64,000 bases of DNA. Source: Lindgomyces ingoldianus (Eukaryota; Ascomycota; Dothideomycetes; Pleosporales; Lindgomycetaceae). The translations under genes and the position numbers were made by a program. The stretch lies in NCBI RefSeq assembly GCF_010093535.1, contig NW_022985169.1, forward strand, positions 1,090,044 through 1,154,043, read 5' to 3'. The notes under the pieces are model-generated. The model saw nothing but the letters and a program-made list of their open reading frames with translations. It ran no database searches and was not told the DNA's origin. Below are positions 32,090-43,164 of the stretch, one piece after another; positions within the stretch are counted from its first letter, which is position 1; each line of letters opens with the position of its first letter.

Positions 32090-33339
32090 ATGGATACTAA
32101 TATGGAGGATGTCAAGATGCCTGAGCCCATGCAGCTATCGTCAATCCCGCTCACCGAGCCCGCGTCCATTCCAACGCTAGACGGTTGGATTGAGGGTCTT
32201 ATGAACTGCAAGCAGTTGCCTGAGAGTGATGTACAGAGACTGTGCGACAAAGTAAGTTGAAGATACTGTATGAATGACAAGTGTGGCATGGGCTGATAGC
32301 TGTCGCGTGCACAGGCCCGTGAGGTACTTCAGGAGGAGTCTAACGTACAGCCAGTGGTGAGCGCTGAATATGCCCCCAAGTGCTGAAGCACATGCTCACG
32401 ACCCGTAGAAATGCCCTGTCACTGTGTGCGGAGACATACATGGCCAGTTCCACGATTTGATGGAGCTGTTCAAGATTGGCGGTCCTAATCCTGATACCAA
32501 CTATCTCTTCATGGGTAAACAATACCCGCGCCTGCGACGACTGGCGGCTAACCAAATGCAGGTGACTACGTTGACCGTGGTTATTTCTCCGTTGAGACGG
32601 TGACCCTCCTTGTTGCTCTCAAGATTCGATACCCCCAACGCATTACAATCCTACGAGGGAATCACGAGTCTCGCCAGATCACTCAAGTTTATGGCTTCTA
32701 CGACGAATGTCTTCGGAAATACGGAAATGCGAACGTCTGGAAGTACTTCACAGACCTGTTCGACTATCTGCCGCTTACTGCCCTGATTGACAACCAGATC
32801 TTTTGTCTCCACGGCGGGCTTTCCCCTAGCATTGATACCCTGGACAATATTCGTGCGCTTGACAGGATACAAGAGGTACCGCACGAAGGACCGATGTGCG
32901 ATCTGCTCTGGTCAGATCCTGACGATAGGTGCGGCTGGGGTATCTCTCCTCGTGGCGCTGGTTATACGTTTGGGCAGGACATCTCAGAGGCCTTCAACCA
33001 TAACAACGGCTTGACCCTGGTGGCAAGAGCTCATCAGCTCGTGATGGAGGGGTACAATTGGTCTCAGGATAGAAATGTGGTGACCATCTTCTCTGGTAAG
33101 CCTGTCCCTCGTAATTCCACACCCAAGTTGCTCACAAATACAGCACCAAACTATTGTTACAGGTGTGGCAACCAAGCGGCAATCATGGAGATTGATGAGC
33201 ATCTGAAGTACACTTTGTATGTTCCTCTAGATCCTACACTGATGCGCATTGCTAATACTGGCTCAGCTTGCAGTTCGATCCTTGCCCTCGAGCTGGAGAG
33301 CCGATGGTATCTCGCAGGACTCCAGACTACTTCCTTTAG
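32090..33339 (+). CDS. Serine/threonine protein phosphatase 2A catalytic subunit
   Basis: Six exons (32090-32251, 32315-32356, 32409-32514, 32562-33095, 33144-33216, 33267-33339) give 329 aa, the normal size of filamentous fungal PP2A-C with its short N-terminal extension. All metal-binding and catalytic motifs of the PPP family are present: [40 protein letters not shown] and the later His positions in CLHGGLSP and [13 protein letters not shown]. The C-terminus is TPDYFL, the carboxymethylated tail that controls assembly with A and B subunits; this distinguishes PP2A from PP4 and PP6. The last intron must end at 33266 to give KYTFLQFDP; the next AG would lose the residue expected there. The segment reads [10 protein letters not shown], with Cys where most PP2As have Ala. 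Confidence 0.96.
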
Positions 33340-33833
33340 ACAGCATCTCTGGCGCTCAAATCCTCCTGCATAGCGTGGTAGACTGTACATAGCATCAGCC
33401 TATCGAACGACCCACAAAAGGTCTCGCTACTGCATGTCTAAGATTTGTCTTCAACTGGCGTGAGGGACGTCTCCTGCAAGGCCCACCTCTTGCCTTGTCC
33501 AACAACACATTAAATGTTGAGTGAGATAAGGATAATTACGGAGATCACGCAAGCTGAAGGCGGTCTGCAGACCACAAAACGTAGGCCCGATCATTAGACT
33601 GTTAAAGATGTGTATGATTCCCACGAATGTGCCAAAATGTGAACCAAATGAAGTAGAAAGTCCATGGTTATATTTGGAGGTGTGGGAGCCTTTCCTAAAC
33701 AGGAAGGGTAATTGTGTGGCGCGCGCCAACGCGACGCGTTTTTGCCGAAACACGTCCCCCGCGAAGACCTCCTGAACACCATAACTTCCATCTTTGCCTG
33801 CATCACAACAACACACCACCTTTTCTGCCCACA
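33340..33833. other. Promoter region of MCM6
   Basis: About 490 bp between the PP2A stop and the MCM6 start, both genes on the plus strand. It contains the MluI box annotated separately. Confidence 0.6.
33734..33739. promoter_or_regulatory. MluI cell-cycle box (MCB) upstream of MCM6
   Basis: ACGCGT lies 95-100 bp before the MCM6 start, with an overlapping near-match (CAACGCGA) just upstream. ACGCGT is the binding site of MBF-type (Mbp1/Res) regulators that drive G1/S genes in fungi, and MCM genes are classic targets. The site is seen; the regulation is inferred. Confidence 0.6.
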
Positions 33834-36800
33834 ATGTCATCGCTATTAGATGCTGTCCTCCATTCCGACGCTGCAGTAACGCCGTCAAGCGATCCTGGAA
33901 ACGCACGGCGGTCGCAAATCCGCTCTTCTTCCGCCAGACCCCGCGCTCCTCCTTCCGAAAGCGCTGGCGCGAACAGCGACATCGAAGGATTTGCAGATGA
34001 TGAAGTCGTGGGAGCAAGAGGCCCAGGACGGAGGCCCAACGGGCCGAGGACCGATGTACCTAAAGTTGTCGACGTGACTGGAGAGACGCTTTCGCTGCGG
34101 TTTCAAGAGTTCTTAGAGAGGTGAGCTGGACCAAGTTGATAGTACTGGGGACTCTGACAGATGATAGCTATACTGAGGACCCAACCGCTTCAGCGCTACC
34201 TGCCTCCAGCGTCCCAACCACTGACAAGTACTACATTGCCCAGATCAGAGGGCTCCGCCTTTACAATCTTTCAACCCTCTATGTCGACTACACTCATCTG
34301 CTCCGGCATGAGGACGGTGTTGTTGCCGCTGCTGTTGCCAGCGAATACTATCGATTTCTCCCCTATATGATCCGCTCTCTCCACAACCTAATTGCGAAGT
34401 ACGAACCAAAGTACTTTCGCGAGCATCGCCAGCCTGCATCGACATCCTCCGTCACCGCCCCATCGAACGTTGGGAACGCCACAAGCCAAAACGAGTCGAT
34501 CAACGAGAAGACACCCAACCAGCAGACGGACAAGATATTTACTCTGGCATTCTACAACATCCCGCTAGTCTCGCGAGTCCGCCAGCTGCGCACTACCTCG
34601 ATCGGACGCTTGCTGTCTATATCAGGGACAGTCACAAGAACCTCAGAAGTGCGACCTGAGCTCTCAATGGCTACCTTTGTATGCGAGGCTTGCAACACCG
34701 TTGTTCCCAACATTGAACAGACCTTCAAATATACAGAACCGACACAATGCCCAAACACCACATGCATGAACCGGGAAGGCTGGCGACTCGACATTAGGCA
34801 ATCTACCTTTGTAGATTGGCAGAAAGTTCGCATTCAAGAGAACAGTTCCGAGATCCCAACGGGAAGCATGCCCCGAACAATGGATGTCATCCTGCGAGGA
34901 GAGATGGTGGATCGCGCCAAGGCCGGAGAAAAGTGTATCTTCACAGGAACTGTCATTGTCATCCCTGATGTGAGCCAGTTCCGAGTCCCAGGCGTACGGC
35001 CTCAGGCGATGAGGGATAGTTCGAACACATCTCGAGGGAACGACGTGGGTGGCTCTGGGGTGAGCGGCCTTAAGGCTCTCGGCGTCCGCGATCTCACATA
35101 TCGAATGTCGTTTCTTGCATGTATGGTGACGCCGGACACTTCTACTCCCGGCCAATCAGCCAACCACCACATGACTGGACAAGCTGCCAACATTCTTGCC
35201 TCTTTGAACCAGGCCCAAGCGATGGAAACAACAGCCACTGGTGAAGAAGCTCAAGCTGAATATCTTGGTACCCTAACGCCCGCGGAAATCCAAGACCTCA
35301 AAGATATGGTGCACAAGCCGAACATCTTTATGCGACTGGTCGACTCCATTGCACCGATGGTGTACGGCCACCAGGTTATCAAGAAAGGCCTCCTGCTTCA
35401 GCTTATGGGCGGTGTCTCAAAAGAGACTCCCGAAGGCATGGCTTTACGTGGAGACATCAACATTTGTATCGTTGGCGATCCCTCGACATCGAAGTCGCAA
35501 TTCCTCAAATACATCTGCAGCTTCTTGCCTCGCGCTGTGTATACATCCGGAAAGGCATCCTCAGCGGCTGGTCTTACCGCTGCTGTAGTGAAGGACGAAG
35601 AGACTGGAGAATTTACCATTGAAGCTGGTGCATTGATGTTAGCTGACAACGGAATTTGCGCCATTGACGAATTTGATAAGATGGACATTTCGGACCAAGT
35701 TGCCATCCACGAAGCCATGGAACAACAGACTATCTCAATTGCAAAGGCAGGGATACAAGCAACGCTCAACGCGCGTACTTCGATCTTAGCGGCCGCAAAT
35801 CCCGTTGGAGGACGATACAATCGAAAAACTACGCTCCGCGCCAACGTCAACATGTCTGCTCCCATTATGTCTCGCTTTGATCTCTTTTTCGTCGTTTTGG
35901 ATGAGTGTGACGAAGATGTGGATCGCCATCTAGCAGAGCATATCGTGAGCATTCACAAAGATAGAGATGATGCGGTCGAGCCTGAATTTAGCACTGAGCA
36001 GTTACAACGTTACATTCGTTTTGCGAGGACTTTCAAACCCGAATTTACCGACGAAGCGAAGGTTAGTTTAGTGGAAAAGTATAAAGAGCTCAGGGCAGAC
36101 GACGCACAGGGCGGTATTGGCAGAAACAGCTATCGCATAACGGTCCGTCAACTCGAGAGTATGATTCGTCTTTCAGAAGCCATTGCGAAGGCGAACTGTG
36201 TCTCTGAGATCACGCCGGAATTTGTCAAAGAAGCATACAACCTCCTCCGACAATCTATCATTAGTGTTGAGAAGGATGATGTTGAAGTTGAGGACGAGGA
36301 TGATGAGGCTCTGGTTGCGGTAGCGGAGGCCGCAGAATCAGCACACCAAGACGGAGATGCTCCTATGGGTGATGAAGAGGAGGAGGATGATGGTGGGGAG
36401 GCTGCGCGGGCAAGGACAGCGAGCCGCACACCAGCTGCACCCGCAAGAGAAAAGACCAAGATCACGCATGATAAGTACGTGGCCATGCGTAATATGTTCG
36501 TCAAGCGAGTCAACGAGGACCAAACCGCCACTGAGGATGGGGTGGAAGAGGAGGAGTTGTTAGTGTGGTACTTGGAGCAGAAAGAAGGCGAGTTGGACAC
36601 GCAAGAAGATTTGAACAAAGAGCGGGTTCTGGCAAAGAAAGTGCTCAAGAAAATAGTCAAGGTAAGTGGCATTATCGTTGGAACACAAAGACTCTCTGAA
36701 TTAATCATTACCCTGTAGGAGCAATACCTTATGCAAATCCGTGGGGAAGGACTCGCCGATGAGCAAGGGCAAGGCCTTGCGTCAGACTCCAATATTGTCT

Positions 36801-36841
36801 ATGTCCTTCACCCCAACTGTCCTGTAGAGGATATTGTATGA
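33834..36841 (+). CDS. MCM6: DNA replication licensing factor MCM6
   Basis: Mcm6 is a subunit of the Mcm2-7 replicative helicase loaded at origins. Three exons (33834-34120, 34168-36661, 36719-36841) give 967 aa. The first intron (47 nt) must use the acceptor ending at 34167; the earlier AG creates a stop. Visible motifs: the zinc finger CEAC...CPNTTC (CX2CX18CX4C), Walker A GDPSTSKSQF, Walker B CAIDEFDKM and the arginine finger SRFDLFFV. MCM6-specific features include IPRTMDVILRGEMVDRAKAG (spelled with MPRTMD here) and GGIGRNSYRITVRQLESMIR. An acidic linker (EVEDEDDEA and EEEEDDGGE) precedes the C-terminal winged-helix region, which is completed by exon 3 (EQYLMQIRGEG to CPVEDIV). The N-terminal 90 residues are disordered and Ser/Arg-rich. 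Confidence 0.95.
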
Positions 36842-37615
36842 GGAGCATTACGAGATTATTAGAAATACATGATTAATCCAACGCACATGGTAGGATTGAG
36901 GACGGGCGTTTGGGGCTGACGGTCATGGATGAGGGGTTGGTTCGTAGAACTATTGGATACCAGTTAGATTTCCAACTTACACTTGAAACTAACGTGCTTG
37001 TCACAAGTACCATTAAACGGCCTATTCGAAAGCAGCGTTTAGGAGAGACAATGTGCTACAATTTTGGTCATATTGTGTAGAGCTTCCTCCCTGAGTACCT
37101 TCTAATGGCTAAGAAAATTAGCACTATAATGCTGTGCGATGTCGATTTCAAATAGCTGACTTAAGCTTAAGGCTGACTATTTGACTAATGCAATCTTTTC
37201 AAACTGCACTTGGCTGCCATGCTTCAAAGGTCTTGCTGGAGTTGAGTAAACAAGAGGGGGTTCAAAGGAATGCTGCGAACTACCCCCGACAACAACCCGA
37301 GCCCGGGCTATTTCCGTTTTCCAAGCCCACCGCTGACATATCGAGATGAGCGAAAAAGGCAGCAATTCCTTGTGCCCTGTGTTTCCCCCCCACGATCTAG
37401 GAATGCAGGATGCTGCACATTTGCAGATGGCTTAGAAATGTCCCAAGAGACGGCACTTGGAGTCAGTCATGTACCACTGTCCCTCCTGTCCGACTTGCGT
37501 CACCCCACGTCATAAATATGTATTTAAACTTTAAATATTTGGGTTCCCCACTCGCTCAAAGTTGATAAGCATAAGTGGTATTTCTCAAGCTTTCATTTAT
37601 TCTTTTATATTCGCA
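36842..37615. other. Intergenic region MCM6 / dehydrogenase
   Basis: About 770 bp. An AT-rich stretch at 37512-37545, containing TAAATATG and TTTAAATATTT, lies about 75-100 bp before the dehydrogenase start and may hold its core promoter. Nothing else is recognised. Confidence 0.45.
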
Positions 37616-38879
37616 ATGGCACCCTCAACCGCTAAGCAGTGGACTATTGAAGGCAAGGACGGATTCGAGTCGTTGAAGTTGAATGAACAGGCGCCCGTCC
37701 CGCAATTGGGCGACAAGGACGTTCTTGTTAAAAGTATTGTCCACCGGCTCTTCTACCGCTATTTTTTTCGGCAACTTCAAATGCTAATTCTTAACAGTAC
37801 ATGCCGTTTCTCTGAACTACCGCGATCTCATTATACCGAAGGTATGTTTCCAATTATCCTGAACGGTCGACCACAGACTAGAGTTTAATCGTGTTAAGGG
37901 AAAATATCCCTTCGGCGTAAAGGATGGCGTAGTCCCGGGTTCGGATGGTGCTGGAACGGTTGAGGCGGTCGGGTCCCGCGTCACTCGCTTCAAACCCGGG
38001 GACAAGGTCGTGACGCTCTTCAGTCAAGGACATCTTGGAGGATCTCTCGATAGCCATTCTATTGCCACAGGGCTTGGAGGTGCCGTGGATGGCACTCTTC
38101 GTGAATATGCCGCCTTCGACGAGCAGGGGCTTGTTCACATGCCAGCCAACTTGAACTGGTTGGAAGCAAGCACATTGAGCTGTGCGGCTGTGACAGCTTG
38201 GAACGCTCTGTATGGGTTAGAGAGCAGAGCGCTAAAGCCGGGAGACACTGTCTTGACACAGGGAACTGGAGGGGTTAGCATCTTCGCTCTGCAGGTTTGT
38301 CTTCCTTCTGATTACTGGAGCTTGTGCTAAAGGTCCATCAGTTCGCAAAAGCGGCAGGCGCAAAAGTCATCGCAACGACCTCGTCTCCGCAAAAAGCAGA
38401 TCTTCTCAAGAAGCTTGGCGCAGATCACGTTATAAATTACAAAGAGAATGTAAACTGGGGCGAGGAAGCAAAGAGCTTGACGCCTGGCAAAGCGGGTGTC
38501 CAGCATGTGGTTGAAGTTGGAGGCCCGACCACAATGGCGCAGTCCCTCAAGGCCATCAAAATCGATGGTGTTATCTCCATAATTGGATTTATTGGAGGCT
38601 TTTCCAAGGAACAACCGACATTTTTGGACTGTTTGGTACGTTTAGACATTATGGCAAGATGACATAAGGCTGACGTTGACACAGATGAACATCTGCACGG
38701 TTCGGGGCTTGCTTGTTGGCTCTAGACTTCAATTCGAGGACATGAACCGCGCTATTGAAGCCAATGACATCCACCCAATTGTGGACGAGAAGGTGTTTGA
38801 TCTAGTACACGCAAAGGAAGCGTACGAATACATGTGGGATCAGAAGCATTTTGGCAAGCTCTGCATCAAAGTAGCGTAG
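37616..38879 (+). CDS. Medium-chain dehydrogenase/reductase (zinc-type alcohol dehydrogenase-like)
   Basis: Five exons (37616-37733, 37798-37841, 37899-38294, 38342-38635, 38685-38879) give 348 aa, the usual MDR length. The N-terminal GroES-like domain includes AVSLNYRDLIIPKGKYPFG and VVPGSDGAGTVEAVGSRV. The Rossmann domain has the nucleotide-binding turn QGTGGVSIFALQFAKAAGA, then VIATTSSPQKADLLKKLGAD. The glycine-rich loop GTGGVS and the lack of the Cys-rich structural zinc loop place it with the quinone-reductase-like/alcohol dehydrogenase branch, which acts on small alcohols, aldehydes or enones with NAD(P)H. The substrate cannot be told. The third intron could end at 38332 instead of 38341, adding VHQ; I prefer the later AG, which gives the common ALQFAKAAGA. 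It has no pathway neighbours. Confidence 0.88.
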
Positions 38880-39530
38880 AGAAAGGAATAAACCTTGATG
38901 TGGCTGCCTGAGCCGGAACAGGTCCTCTGTTCAGGCGTTCTCCACACAAACGTGCATTGTGCAAGCGAGTGCACTAAGTTGAGAAAGTGCCTGAGTTTCG
39001 CGTCCGCACGTGTTTCGTCCGTCATTCTGGCCTGGAGTTCAAGATGTTGGGCCCCGAAGACATGGATGGCACAGCAGGACATGATGGAGGGCTTGTCTGA
39101 CATTGTATACGTAACTCTTGCAGGCAAATTCGGCGAGTAGCAACCGAATGGAGACGGTCGGCTTTCTTGTCGACCAGGCGTGCGGCGCTCAGCCTCCTGC
39201 AGTAGTTTAGTGCTTATGATGCTTAGCTACCCTGTGGCTGGTGGAGTCGTGGACGGTCTCGCCATCTCCTCCGCCATGGGTGTTATTGGTTATTTTATCC
39301 AGCCACGAAGTGGGAGCATCTCCCCCTCTGCTGCTATGCCTCCACCTCCTCCCTTCCGAGAGTTGGCCTATTCAGGTCGCTGCTGGCACCCTTGTGAAAG
39401 GAAGGTAAGCACCCGTGACCTCGCAGTTTATGGACTCTGGTCCCGTCATGCAGTCTTGACGTAGACCCGAGCTTCGCCGTTGCTGAATGTCCGTAACACA
39501 ATCACACAAATCTCCGAATCCACCCTGAAA
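38880..39530. other. Intergenic region without a supported gene
   Basis: About 650 bp. Small open frames have no coding character; I see nothing specific. Confidence 0.45.
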
Positions 39531-41834
39531 ATGGCTGAGCGAGGGAATCTGTCGCCTTATTCCTCACGGAGTGTGTCACCAGAGAGGTACGACCCGTTCG
39601 ATCCGCCGCTGGACCCCATCGAAATGTCGAACCAGATCCACCTATCCGACGAACATCAGAGGGATCGTTCACCGGGAGAGATATCACTGTCAAGCCTACC
39701 AGCAGGCTCATACTTTCCCGGATCGCGGGACGATGGGGCAAGCGGTCAATATGCGGCGCTGCCACGTCGAGCACCAACGACGCACACTTCGGCGGGAACC
39801 TCTTCTCTCAACTCAATGTTTTCTGGGCTATACCCATACAAAACACACGATGCAGATACACAGGCTTTAGTGGACAGAAGGGCTGGAGAATTGGCACAAT
39901 GGCAGGTGCACTGGTCAACACCGGCAATCATACTCGCACTGTTTGTGGCCGGCCTAATAGGCGCACTCGGACACCATTTTTTCTACGTACACCTGGATGG
40001 CAAGCCTGCAGAGGCTCAACTTAGGATGATAAGATATGGAACAGCCCTTGCATTCTTTGTTAAAAGTACTCTTGTAGGCACCGTTATTCTATGCTACAGG
40101 CAGAGAATATGGACCACCTTTCGAAATAAAACCATGACGATAAAAGCCATCGATGGCTTATTCTCTGCGACAGAGGACCCCACGCAATTTATTGTCTGGG
40201 AAATGGTACGAAATGCGAAGCTTGCCACGGTGATGGCCATTTGCAGCTGGCTCATTCCCATAGCCAGTGTCCTCTCTCCAGCATCGCTAACATCGGAACC
40301 CCGGACGATGTACAATCATACACAATGTCCCGCTGTCGCCTCGCTCAATTTCACGCACGAATCGTCTTTCAATTTTAGAAACGAAAGTAACTTCCCCGGG
40401 TCTTCAATTATATACTATAATACTACGGATACTACTGGGAAAATGCCAGGATTCTTCGACTATTACGATCAGCCGTCAAAGAATGCTAGGAGATTAACCG
40501 TCACGAGTGTCTATCTCAAGAAGCCCGCAACATACCCCAATGCCTCAATCGACTCCTGTGGCGAGGGATGGAACTGCGAGTACTCCATCTCTTTCCAAGG
40601 ACCTGGATACAAATGTGACGAGATCGCCAATTCTAGCAACCCTAACACCCAAGAGATTATTGCAGGAGGAGCGCCATTTAACATTAGCACGCTCGCTCCG
40701 AAAGGAGAATTTCTCTACTACAGCTCCGTCGACATTGGGGATTATGCATCGCCACAAGTTGACACAAAGGACGATGGCACCCCAGCTCAGGGGCCTCCCT
40801 ACCCAGACAGCTTGGGAGTATTTGAAAGCGAACCGGTGCTCTGGATCGGATACGCCAGAAATACTTCAACGCCTTACGACCGATCAACCGAACTGGGCAA
40901 GAAATGGGGCAACGTTCATGAAGCCTCGATTCTCAAGTGCGTCGCTCACCACACCAAATACACTTTCGATATACAATTCAACGAAACAATCCAAAGCGCG
41001 ACTCGCAAATCACGAAATTTCATAGCTCCCATCGTCGATACAATGGTAAACGCAGAGAACAGAAGTGACGTAGTAGCAAGTCCAAGTTCCAATTATGTAC
41101 GACCAAATACGGATGTTGGGAAGTACAAATTGACTGCTGCGTACCATGCGATGGGCTCTCTCCTGCGCAACTTCCTCCGTGGATCAATCGCTTATACCCC
41201 TCCGTACTATGTGACAAAATCAGATATCTCCGAATCTCGACTTGTGGAGGCGGGTACATCGTACCCGCTACACAATCTAATGGAGGGAATCTCCTCGGTC
41301 TATGAGGACATGATCATTACATTGCTTAGCGAATCACATCTTGTCATCGCGCAGACAGAAAGCGTTCCTTGCATAAAGTCGAAAACTATGAATGTCTACA
41401 TCTATCACCGAGAAGGCCTTTGGGTTGGGTACGCAATTGTTGTCGCGGTCGCTTTTGTCTCCATAATCGTTGGCGCCTGGTCCATTTTTCAAAACGGTGT
41501 GGCTTCCGATACGCAGTTTTCTCGTATTATGGTCACGACGCGGAATCCGACAATTGACAGATTGAGCGTTGGGGCTTGTCTTGGAGGTGACCCTTTTCCG
41601 AAAGAGCTTAGGGAGACGAAGTTGCGATTTGGTGTGTTGTTGGAAGATGATCACAGGGAGGGACCATTTGGGAACGTCGAGCATTGCTGTTTTGGAGCTG
41701 CGGGCGAGACCAAGGATATTGTCAAATACGGGACGTATGCTGGTTTGAGAAAATGGAGAAAAGTTGATGAAGAGGAGGCTGGCGATGTTCTTGAGAAAGG
41801 GCACCTGCTCGGTGAGGCCGACACACATACATGA
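39531..41834 (+). CDS. Fungal four-span membrane glycoprotein of unknown function
   Basis: This is a single-exon gene for 767 aa, with the start chosen at MAERGNLSPYSSRSVSPERY. About 110 residues of Ser/Pro-rich cytosolic sequence precede three membrane segments: about 130-152 (PAIILALFVAGLIGALGHHF), 168-190 (TALAFFVKSTLVGTVILCY) and 231-252 (ATVMAICSWLIPIASVL). A large domain of about 375 residues follows, with many N-glycosylation sequons (for example NHTQ, NFTH, NESN, NTTD, NASI) and several cysteines, so it is probably extracellular or lumenal. A fourth segment at about 630-651 (YAIVVAVAFVSIIVGAWSIF) precedes a cytosolic tail. This layout recurs in an expanded fungal family, sometimes labelled formylmethionine deformylase-like, a label with no functional support that I know of. 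The function is unknown. Confidence 0.78.
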   Translation: MAERGNLSPYSSRSVSPERYDPFDPPLDPIEMSNQIHLSDEHQRDRSPGEISLSSLPAGSYFPGSRDDGASGQYAALPRRAPTTHTSAGTSSLNSMFSGLYPYKTHDADTQALVDRRAGELAQWQVHWSTPAIILALFVAGLIGALGHHFFYVHLDGKPAEAQLRMIRYGTALAFFVKSTLVGTVILCYRQRIWTTFRNKTMTIKAIDGLFSATEDPTQFIVWEMVRNAKLATVMAICSWLIPIASVLSPASLTSEPRTMYNHTQCPAVASLNFTHESSFNFRNESNFPGSSIIYYNTTDTTGKMPGFFDYYDQPSKNARRLTVTSVYLKKPATYPNASIDSCGEGWNCEYSISFQGPGYKCDEIANSSNPNTQEIIAGGAPFNISTLAPKGEFLYYSSVDIGDYASPQVDTKDDGTPAQGPPYPDSLGVFESEPVLWIGYARNTSTPYDRSTELGKKWGNVHEASILKCVAHHTKYTFDIQFNETIQSATRKSRNFIAPIVDTMVNAENRSDVVASPSSNYVRPNTDVGKYKLTAAYHAMGSLLRNFLRGSIAYTPPYYVTKSDISESRLVEAGTSYPLHNLMEGISSVYEDMIITLLSESHLVIAQTESVPCIKSKTMNVYIYHREGLWVGYAIVVAVAFVSIIVGAWSIFQNGVASDTQFSRIMVTTRNPTIDRLSVGACLGGDPFPKELRETKLRFGVLLEDDHREGPFGNVEHCCFGAAGETKDIVKYGTYAGLRKWRKVDEEEAGDVLEKGHLLGEADTHT

Positions 41835-43164
41835 GCCTCCGATCCGGTTCTGCAATATACTGGGACGAACTAACCGCGACTTCTCTATAGCATATCGGTT
41901 TTGTTGGTGGCCGCTACGACGTTACGACTCGACATGGTAAATGAATAGACTCGTCTATGAACTTCATTTCAAGGAGTATAAAACGGGATGTTTACTATAG
42001 TCTCATGTGTCGCCGCATGACTCTAGGACGATGTTAGTGTTATAAGGAGCTGATTTTGGACCGGTGCATGCTCTTTCGAAACCGCTTCGAGTCTTTGGTG
42101 GAATATTTCTTTCTAGATACCCCTTTACAGCTCCCGATTGTATTACGTTATCTAGTGATAATTTGTATACGTTATTACATCTTAGTTCCAAGGTCTTGTT
42201 TGGCTGTCCACCTCCCTCTTTCTAGACGACGAACGATGAACCCTAGAAGAGGATCCTCCCCCTAGTATAGCCACGCAATGAGAGACAACGGATTTCTAGC
42301 TTACAGTCGCGGGAGTACTCGGGGGTTGTTCACTTTACGGCAACCACATGTCGCTAGCGCATATGTTTGATTTAGAAGATCTCTATTACGGAGGGAGTGT
42401 GGGAGGTACACGAAAGTCGTCACTAATCTGCTAGGATCATAGAGCACTACCTAGCAAAATTTTGTCGTAGATATGGCTATAGTTGTTTGTCTATTAAATC
42501 TTTCTACTATCATAACATAAGGACTGGGGTACAATCGAGGGGATCGTTAATACCTTATATTTCTATGCTCGACAGATTTATATCTTGGAGTAGAAGCTAT
42601 TGTTTAGTTCTCTCTCTGGTTTTAGGGGCCATTCTATGATCTCCGTTATTATTCATTTAAGGAGAGTAGGATGCATATGCCGCTTGGCTGATCGAGACAG
42701 TGGCCTTGTCCTCCGAGTTGAAACAGAAATTTTCTCCAGCCGTCAGACAGCAGCGTGAAATGCCAGGCACCTACATCGTGTTTTCTGGTCGAGACAAATT
42801 TCGGACAGAACTTAGCACCTTGTTGGCATCCTCCCTAATTTTAGCAAGATGTTTGGAAATATTCCTGTCACTGTCTACACTTTTTTGGTACTTTCCCTAT
42901 TAGGAAAGTTAGGCGGAGTCGGGCATCGCTCGGACATCGTGCTGATTCTACGGAGATCTCAACCCCGCTTTCGGACTTGCGTCCGAACCAACCAGTGAGA
43001 CAATCGACAATTCGCTGACATATCCGGTCGCTGGCTATAATTCGATCTAAGTGTACAGAAACTTCTAGGTTTCCGGATTTGCTTTTGTTCTCCCAATCCT
43101 CCTCTTCTGAAAAGGCGTGTTGGAACCATTACATTCACTTTTCACGACGTGTAAATCGAATAAA
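41835..43164. other. Intergenic region, possibly with a decayed repeat
   Basis: About 1.3 kb. The stretch 42030-42310 has a texture like an old LTR, with partly repeated TATTACGTTATC and TATACGTTATTAC segments, but I find no matching partner, target duplication or coding remnant. No gene is supported. Confidence 0.35.

Noticed and set aside
36148..36792. Minus-strand frame of 214 codons opposite the end of MCM6
   Set aside because: Ser-rich shadow of the acidic MCM6 linker; the plus strand is clearly coding.
42032..42305. Possible solo LTR with TG...CA ends
   Set aside because: The 5 bases on each side do not match, and there is no second copy in the window; texture alone is not enough.
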